Assembly (NCBI GenBank): GCA_030549495.1
Contig: JAUIRK010001035.1
Span: forward strand, 62,001 to 126,000
Direction: 5' to 3'
From: Nectonema munidae
Taxonomy: Eukaryota > Nematomorpha > Nectonematoida > Nectonematidae
Length of the DNA: 64,000 nucleotides
Positions 57,216 to 64,000 of this stretch are shown here, in pieces (the stretch's first letter is position 1; each line of letters starts with the position of its first letter). Position numbers and translations under genes: made by a program. The notes beneath the pieces are model-generated. The model saw only the letters and a program-made list of their open reading frames with translations, had not been told where the DNA came from and did no database searches.

Positions 57216-59664
57216 AAAAATAAATAATGATATATTTAATGATCGTCTATGTGAACAGTTTCTTTTCGTTACTGACCCTTTAATATACAATATGTAGATA
57301 TTGGAGTATAAGTGAAACCTTTTTAATTTTAAATGCTGTTTAAAAATAGGCATCCAACTAATACACTGTTTTCTATAACTTTTGTGCAAAAGTTAATGAA
57401 GTAAGATTTTGTTGACATTAATATTTATAAATTTATCAGTTATCAAGATGCAACAAAAGTTGACGTATAAATCCTTTAAAAATTGACCTAGTCTTCAAAA
57501 ATTGACATTATTTGTAAAAAAAATGGTTTAAAAATATTCTATAATCACTTTTGCCAATTATTATTAAATATACTTCTTTTTCGTGTTTATGCGTTCCTTT
57601 TTACTATTTTATTTTTCCATGTAGTTTCATATAAATCTCATATAAATCGAATGCAACTTTCATTGTAAGATTCGAAGATTACGTTTTTCAATTATTTAAT
57701 TTATGTGCCAGAATGGAGGAGTCATATTTTTTAATCTATATTAAAAATGGTATAATTACAAAATTAAAATATTTTTTTAGTTGGTTTGTGAACTCTTCAG
57801 TATATAAAACCAATTCCAAAATATCTAAATTTTGAATACTATATATTTTTTATGGAATTTGGTTTCTTTCATTTACATATACATAATATGTTTTGTACTT
57901 AAAGAAATAATTTAGTGCGTTTTCGCATCGTAAAAATTTTCTTGGAAAGAAGGGCCTTTTTTCATATGGAATAAGCTTTTAATTTTTTCATGTATCCGTC
58001 CAATCTCAAGATGTTAGAATGGACTAATTTATGTATTAATAAAAAATATAAGTCTGTGTAATCTAATGTTTTATAATAAGCGCTATTTGAAATCAAAAGT
58101 TGAGTAGTAATAATCTAACACACGAGAAGCAATTATGCTTATAATTCATCTACAATATGTGTTTATTAAGGGTAATGTGGAAAAAATATACGATAAAGAC
58201 TTTTTCAACTCACAGCAGAGGCAAATATAAACTGAGATAGGAAAGGTAATATTATACGGAAAATAAAAATAGTTTCACAAAGTAAGAAAAATATCTAATG
58301 TAAGCTAGCAATTAATTTAATGAAAAAGAAAACCAAATGTTGATTTAAAATAAACTGGTTAGAAGTTTAAATCAGTAGAAGAGAAGAATGATAAGCGATT
58401 CCATTGTTAGTTAAAGAGGTTGGATAAACAGATAGTTTCTTTGCTATATAACATCATAAATATATCTTTCAGGTTAATATCACACAATATTATGTTCATT
58501 CATTTCATTTCACAGCAGATAGCGTGATTCCATTATAATAACGGATACTTTTTAATCAAGTAAGGAATTAAATTGCCGATCTTAACACGTTAACTATTAT
58601 TTTGATAAAGTAAACAGATTCTATGTTTAAACATTTAATTCTGTAAGTTCGCTATTTGTTATTAGGAGTGCATGCAAGCCTGACGATAAGAAAAAAGTGG
58701 AAGCCCCCCCCCCCCCTAGAATCAGCTTTGCTCCTAGTCTTAAGACTGGTCTGATTACATGAAAAAGTTAAAGATTCCTTATGAAAAAATCTTCTCTTCA
58801 GAAATTTTTTTACGATGCACAGACGTGCTAAATTATTTCTTTACACAAAACATAGTTTAGTACGCATTAATAATAATAAAAAAAGTCCATAAAAAATGTA
58901 TAGTATTTAAAATTTAGTTAAAATACATTATTGCGATAGAAGAAAACAAATAAAGTAAAAACAGAATATAAGGAATTTCTAAGAAACGTTGTATATTTCG
59001 GTATAACAAAAATTGGTTATATCCTAAAAAATATAAAATAATCAATTTTAATTTGTATTTTCTGCTTCTTTTTGTATTAATGACTACTTTTGGAAATGAC
59101 CCATTGAAAAACATTTTATCTTAGTATATGTAGCTTAAGAAAATATGTTTACTGTATATCAGAGACATATGGTTTAAAAGTAAAGACACTGCCGGTCCAT
59201 TTTATCAATAATGAACACTTGTGCACTAAATATGAGTAAAGATTTAGTGTTGGGTTCGATCCAAAGACCTTGTGATATTCGAATACAGGCATTGAAACAA
59301 TGGTAATCAATGTTCTTAATGAATTTAAATTTAATAGCTTAAAACTTTGTATACTAATTTATTATGATTGATTGAATATCTATCGGATCGAAATTTGAAC
59401 TGAAATTAATCTAAAAATTATATACGAATATGCTTTTTCTAAAGGTCACGGGAAAAGTTGTTAAATATGGGGTACTATTGTTTTATGTTATAGTTTATTA
59501 TTTGCATTTAGTAACTAAAAATGGCGTTTCGAAACTACAATAGTACAGCGAAAAATGGAGGCTTTAAAAGAATATGGGTAAAAAGAAAATGGCCCTTTTC
59601 AAAGAAAAATATTTTAGTATAAAAATATTCATAGTAACATGTGAAGAATAAAAAATTTTCATAC
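57216..59664. other. Intron of gene 2
   Basis: 2.45 kb, AT-rich. A C-run of 14 lies at about 58695-58708. Frames at 57147-57389 and 58914-59114 are shadows or chance. No repeat family recognised. Confidence 0.5.
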
Positions 59665-60768
59665 CTGATACGGGTCCCATAATGAGAGATTAGAGCCGAT
59701 ATGTTCAGGCGCATTACACGTTGGAGAAATGAATGGTGTAGGGTATTTATGTTTTGAAGTTATATCAATGATGGCAGCAGGATCAAACCATTTCTTGTTC
59801 AATTGGATATAGGAAGAACTTGATTTGGGTCTATGTGAAAAAAGAGGCGTTTGTTTGCTAATTTTGTGCAAGGACTTAAAACATGTTGGGTCACTCTTTG
59901 ATACTCTGTTATTAATAGCGTAAGCTGATGAAGGTTTAGGAGTTGAATTTTGGAAGTGTTGAGAATTTTTATCCAAAAGATCATAACCCAGTAAGTTTTT
60001 GTGATTAGCACATTTATTATCAAAGACATCGAGATCATAAGTTTCCTCGATTTCCTCGTCATAGCCAAAACCTTCTTCATCATTCTCTCCAAAATAGAGG
60101 TGATGGTGATGAGTAGGGGTGAGGAGATTTCTTTGGAAATGAAAACTACCTGAATCATAAAAGTCACTGACAGAACCCGTTTCTTCTGATGTTTTGCCAT
60201 ACACATTGGTATCGGTGTGGCGATTGGGAGTGTGTAACTCAAAACTACAAGCACTACGTGATGAATCATCCAGGTCTTCATCGGTAGGCACGTTTTTGTT
60301 AGTTGTGTAGGAGATAATTTTAGTAGGAGTGGAAGTTAGAAAATAGGAATCCTCTTGCAGGAACGATTTCTCATAGTTCAAGGAAGAGAGAGCCACAGTG
60401 GACATTGGTAGAACAGGCTTAGAAGACGAGGAAGAATTAATTTCTATTTTTTGGTATTCTTCGTTATGAAAAGGTATTATATCATCATCTTCAGCATCAT
60501 CGTCAAAGTCACTGTCATCTTTTTTATATCCATTGATGTTGTTGTAATTAGGGTGAGGATAGTGATTTCCAACTATTAAGTTAGGCGGGGTATCCGTAGT
60601 AGCAGTAGCAATGTGTTGGTAAAACTTTTCCTTTTGACAATTAATCGATGTAAGTGAGAGGTGAATGGAAGAATCTGTTAGAATATTTTCGTCACTGCTA
60701 TCAAATGCTTTGTACGAATCAGAATGCTTATTATTTGAAAAGATAGGATTAAGATTGTCTGAAGATTT
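59665..60768 (-). CDS. Gene 2 long exon, acidic Ser/Asn-rich disordered region
   Basis: 368 codons without a stop, phase 0 to 0, with a strong acceptor (CTTTATTTTTAG, AG at 60769-60770) and donor CAG then GTATGA. It is the longest coding exon in the window and clearly richer in G+C than the introns. It starts KSSDNLNPIFSNNKHSDSYK and contains an acidic run (DDSDFDDDAEDDD), a His run (THHHHLYF), several STPT/TPTK-type Ser-Pro/Thr-Pro sites and ends NLSLWDPYQ. No catalytic or globular domain is visible, so it is probably a disordered, phosphorylatable N-terminal region of a scaffold protein. An ATG at 60403-60405 could start a shorter product, but the frame stays open to the acceptor, so an internal exon is more likely. 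Identity unknown; a klarsicht/nesprin-like protein is possible. Confidence 0.8.
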
Positions 60769-60770
60769 CT

Positions 60771-63470
60771 AAAAATAAAGATATCAAAATTAAAGACAAA
60801 AAATTCACATTAAAATTAGAAAGACTAAATAAAATATGCATTAAATTAATTTGTCGTGTAGTTTTTGCGAGAAGGTAATAAAATAATGTCAAAATATTAG
60901 AACAAAAAATGTACAGCTCTTCTCTGTTTCATACCACTTTTAGTAAAACACTATGGTTCACACTACAATCAATTTATCTATAAATGAGAGAGAATAAGAG
61001 AGAGAGGAGAGAAGAAAGGGATATATTTGTCCAAAATCGATTCATCCTATTCAGTCATGAAGCAAAAAGGGAATACGAAATATTCAAAGAGAAATATGAA
61101 CAATTATATTTTTCGAATAAGACCACTGACTACTACTAGTCACCATCATATTCCACCAAAAATAGAAATCAATGATTGTGCGTGAAATAGATGACGTGGA
61201 GGAAAAGAAAAATAGGAATATTTGCCTTTATTACAGGCAAATGAACACAAAAATAACGTTACTTACAAGAAATTTTGCTCTTAACAAAATGATCTAATTT
61301 GTATGCAAAAATTGAAAAGTATTTAAAAATTAAAATAAGAAAATAATTTAAATTTAAATATCTCGTTAAAACCAGGTGCTATTTAAATACTAAATGTACG
61401 TGATGAATAAAATATGCATTAAGACCTAATAAGACACTGTATTCCTGAAATTGCTAACACACCTGTTTGCATACATAATTTGCCATCAATTATACTCAAA
61501 ATATCTCGTTTTGATTAATATGTTAATTAGGCGCGACTAAAATGCAAAACAAAACATACATAATAGTCCTTGTTCTTTGACTCTTTTAAACACGCGTCTT
61601 TGAATAGCCAAACTGATCAAGTTTTAACATGTCAATGTATCACTCATTCATAAGGCGGGAATTAAACTCGAGTCTGCACAAGTTTAATTTCATCACAATA
61701 CGTACGCGGGCGTGTTAATCCAATTGGGATTTCAATCATTTTGTCTACGGCGTTTATATCCTAATATCTCCGTGTATCAGAATAATTAGATATTACCGTA
61801 TTTCTTGAAAGAGCACCAAAAGGAAGATGTTGAAAAACAAAACTTGGTATCAAAAGAACACCGCGTAGAATGTGGTTTTTTATGAGGTATATCAACTTTT
61901 TCAAAAGTTTTAATGTTTTTAAGATTTTAAACTACTTGAGATAAAAATATGGAAAATCGTATTTGGTGTTCATTTAAATTTTTTGAAAAGTATAAACACT
62001 TAATGAAGATTTTTTAAAACGTTTCTCATTTCAAATTTTGAAAGAAATAAATCTAGCCCCTTCCTTTCCTCCCAAGGCGATTTTATAATATTTTTTCCTA
62101 AAATAAACTACGATCAAATTTTTAAAAGAGGACATTTTTTTAAAAGTAAACCATAAATGATATGAGGTACTATGATAAAATTTCATACAGAATTTGCGTG
62201 CGCTATTTTTAGGTTAAAAATTTTAAAGAAAATCATTAAGCTCTAATTTTTAAAATGAAAACATTAGATATAAATAATGCTACAAGATTTTCACATTATT
62301 TAACCGGAGCAAAAATGATTACTATAAAAATACTTTAAAAGTAAAAGATGACCTGAAAAGAGATAAACAATCACATTTGGATCAACTCCTTTTTTTTGAC
62401 ACATACGATTAGTGAATGAAAAAAACAGGATTGTTATAAATCCTCCAAGATTCCGTTGTTAAACGACGTCAAACACGAGACAATGCCCGAAAACTCAATA
62501 ATAAATTTATATATCATGATATCTATTTGTTATATAGAATATCTTACAAGAAATTTTTTGATACATTTGATTTTTACTTCTGGTTATTTCTTAAATAATA
62601 GATGTCGAAAAATTTATAAAAATAAAAACAGAGTTAAAAAGATTCAATTGTAATACCATGGGTTAACGTAGAAGCATAAAATATTTCAAAAAATGAAATT
62701 AATTAACAGGAAGAAAAAGCTAAAAGCCTTTCCGAAATATAATAGAGGGAAAGCTATGGACCATTTTAAACATAGACTGATAAAGAAAAAAAAACTAGGC
62801 CCTAAGATGCACCAAAATTACCTGTGAAAGAAAATAAGAGATAAGGCTCCTTTCTTCTTTATAGATAATCTCCAAGATTGTCCACAGAGTAAAAAGAAAT
62901 CTAAAATTAAGGGTACTAATGGAAGAAAGTTTATTTAACTACTACATGGTGATATATTACAACGTAAACTTAGACTAATATTATGAGGGACGCAATTGAT
63001 TTGTTGGCGCCATTTTTAGTACTTAGCATAAAAATTTACAAAGAGAGAGTAATGTTAATCAAGACCATGATCATAAATACAGGATAAACGGTAATAGAAA
63101 TGGGAAATGAAAAAACGACCTTAAAAATTTATTAAAAATTCAAATTTCATTTTACCTTTAGAAAACGAAAAAATATATGTAAAATGGTTTGATGACGGCG
63201 AAAAGCGTTCTATAAAGAATTTCTATATGATTATTACTATTTTACGCAAAAAGTAGGCAATGACTACGGTTCAAGGTAAGTAGGCAGCGAGAGAAATACA
63301 ATTAAGTACTTGTGCAAATAAAGGGCGAGAAAATAAAATGAACAATTTTCAATATAGGCCAGAAACTTTTGCAAATGACTGTAAAATTAAAGCCAGTAAA
63401 AAGGGAAGAAAAGTGATAAGTATAGTGTGGAATCTACATATACAATATATATATATAGATAAGAACGTAC
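60771..63470. other. Intron or upstream region of gene 2
   Basis: AT-rich, no gene recognised. The dispersed repeat piece AAGGCGATTTTATAATATTT at about 62078 recurs at 45122. The plus-strand frame at 62456-62653 has no family motif. No core promoter could be supported. Confidence 0.4.
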
Positions 63471-63600
63471 CTGATTATTATTTTTATGTTTACATTTGCA
63501 ACCAACAACAATGACCAGTGGTAAAGAATAAATGTTGGCGAAGTAGAGAGAGAGAACACATGTAAAGTAAATGCCGAGAAACAAACAGCCATACACTTCA
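63471..63600 (-). CDS. Possible upstream exon of gene 2 with a hydrophobic segment
   Basis: 43 codons ending in phase 0 at a very good donor (CAG then GTACGT, 63465-63470), which fits the phase-0 start at 60768. Reads EVYGCLFLGIYFTCVLSLYF, then LPLVIVVGCKCKHKNNNQ: a membrane-spanning or signal-anchor-like stretch followed by a basic cluster. The acceptor (AACAG, AG at 63601-63602) has a weak pyrimidine tract, and no start codon is found. It could be chance AT-rich sequence. Confidence 0.3.
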
Positions 63601-63602
63601 CT

Positions 63603-64000
63603 GTTTAACAAAAGTGTTGAATTTGAATTTTATGTGGTTTTCAATGAGCAATTACTGTACGGTGAGAGAATAACAAAAAAGAGTATAATAATTTTTTTAG
63701 TTCAAACAGTGTAAAAGAGACATGAAAAAATAGTGATGTGATGACATACGATATAAACAAGAACGAATAACCTAGAACGGAGATAGGCGATAACAAAGCC
63801 CTTACTGTGAGTCAAATACTCTTCGTTTTGAATAAAGCATTATATAGAGAATCATGATGTATAAATTTGCGAAACAGGAGAATGAAATAATTAGCTAATC
63901 TAAAAGGATTTGTGTGAGAGAGGGTAATATGCTTTATAGAAAACTCAGTGGGATTTGTGAAAGTACTAAAATTTCAAATTTGTAATCTCCAAAATGTAAT
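63603..64000. other. Right edge, nothing recognised
   Basis: AT-rich sequence with GAGAG-rich words; no open frame or repeat family. Confidence 0.4.

Noticed and set aside
57147-57389. 80-codon minus-strand open frame
   Set aside because: Overlaps the 56974-57213 exon in a different frame and crosses its acceptor; no motif.
59225-59290. B-box-like GGGTTCGATCC
   Set aside because: Lacks a convincing A box and the downstream SINE sequence; may be a chance match or a very old copy.
59799-60281. 160-codon minus-strand open frame
   Set aside because: Shadow of the 59665-60768 exon in another frame, with no splice logic of its own.

Overview
This is AT-rich animal nuclear DNA, about 70% A+T by eye. 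The coding exons are short and lie far apart in a dense field of decayed transposons. There are no bacterial operons, CRISPR arrays or canonical tRNA/rRNA genes. Gene and repeat content suggests an arthropod. A copepod such as a sea louse would fit, but that is a guess, because nothing here is species-diagnostic.

Two host genes can be read, both on the minus strand. Gene 1 spans at least 22,897 down to 6,900. Its four exons (22712-22897, 13556-13648, 10741-10840, 6900-7069) join in frame into 183 codons that form a PH domain followed by a Btk-type zinc finger. This is the N-terminal module of a Tec-family tyrosine kinase (Btk29A type); the SH3, SH2 and kinase exons are not seen and would lie beyond the left edge. 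Gene 2 spans at least 60,768 down to 53,375. Its five exons (59665-60768, 56974-57213, 56002-56169, 54815-55174, 53375-53547) join mostly in phase 0 into about 680 codons: a long acidic, Ser/Asn-rich disordered part, then helical spectrin-repeat-like sequence. A nesprin/klarsicht-type protein is my best guess. Two further exon candidates (63471-63600 and 50571-50680) are weaker.

The rest is mobile-element debris. From left to right: a Helitron/Helentron-like end (2302-2440), a LINE reverse-transcriptase fragment (5885-6830), a ZMYM1-like hAT fossil (9163-9900), a full-length Tigger/pogo element with TA target duplication (15101-17828), foldback elements and MITEs, tRNA-type SINEs of two families, a candidate 5.4-kb hAT shell (25640-31077), two oppositely oriented piggyBac fossils (32480-33395 minus, 33840-35095 plus), an intron-bearing ZMYM1-like hAT gene (35675-37408), a minisatellite-carrying Helentron-like element (43241-43944), a GTF2IRD2-like hAT (43985-44854), a third piggyBac (46700-47155), a retroposon with a perfect 18-bp target duplication (48936-49034) and a BED-finger hAT (51194-52300).

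The strangest part is 37.5-41.5 kb. It starts as a near-identical second copy of 24944-25440, then becomes a much shortened copy of about 29.1-35.6 kb. That copy differs almost only by small deletions, with very few substitutions. This pattern points to unpolished long-read sequence or a mis-joined second haplotype rather than natural decay, but the second copy also holds a piggyBac segment that the first has lost.
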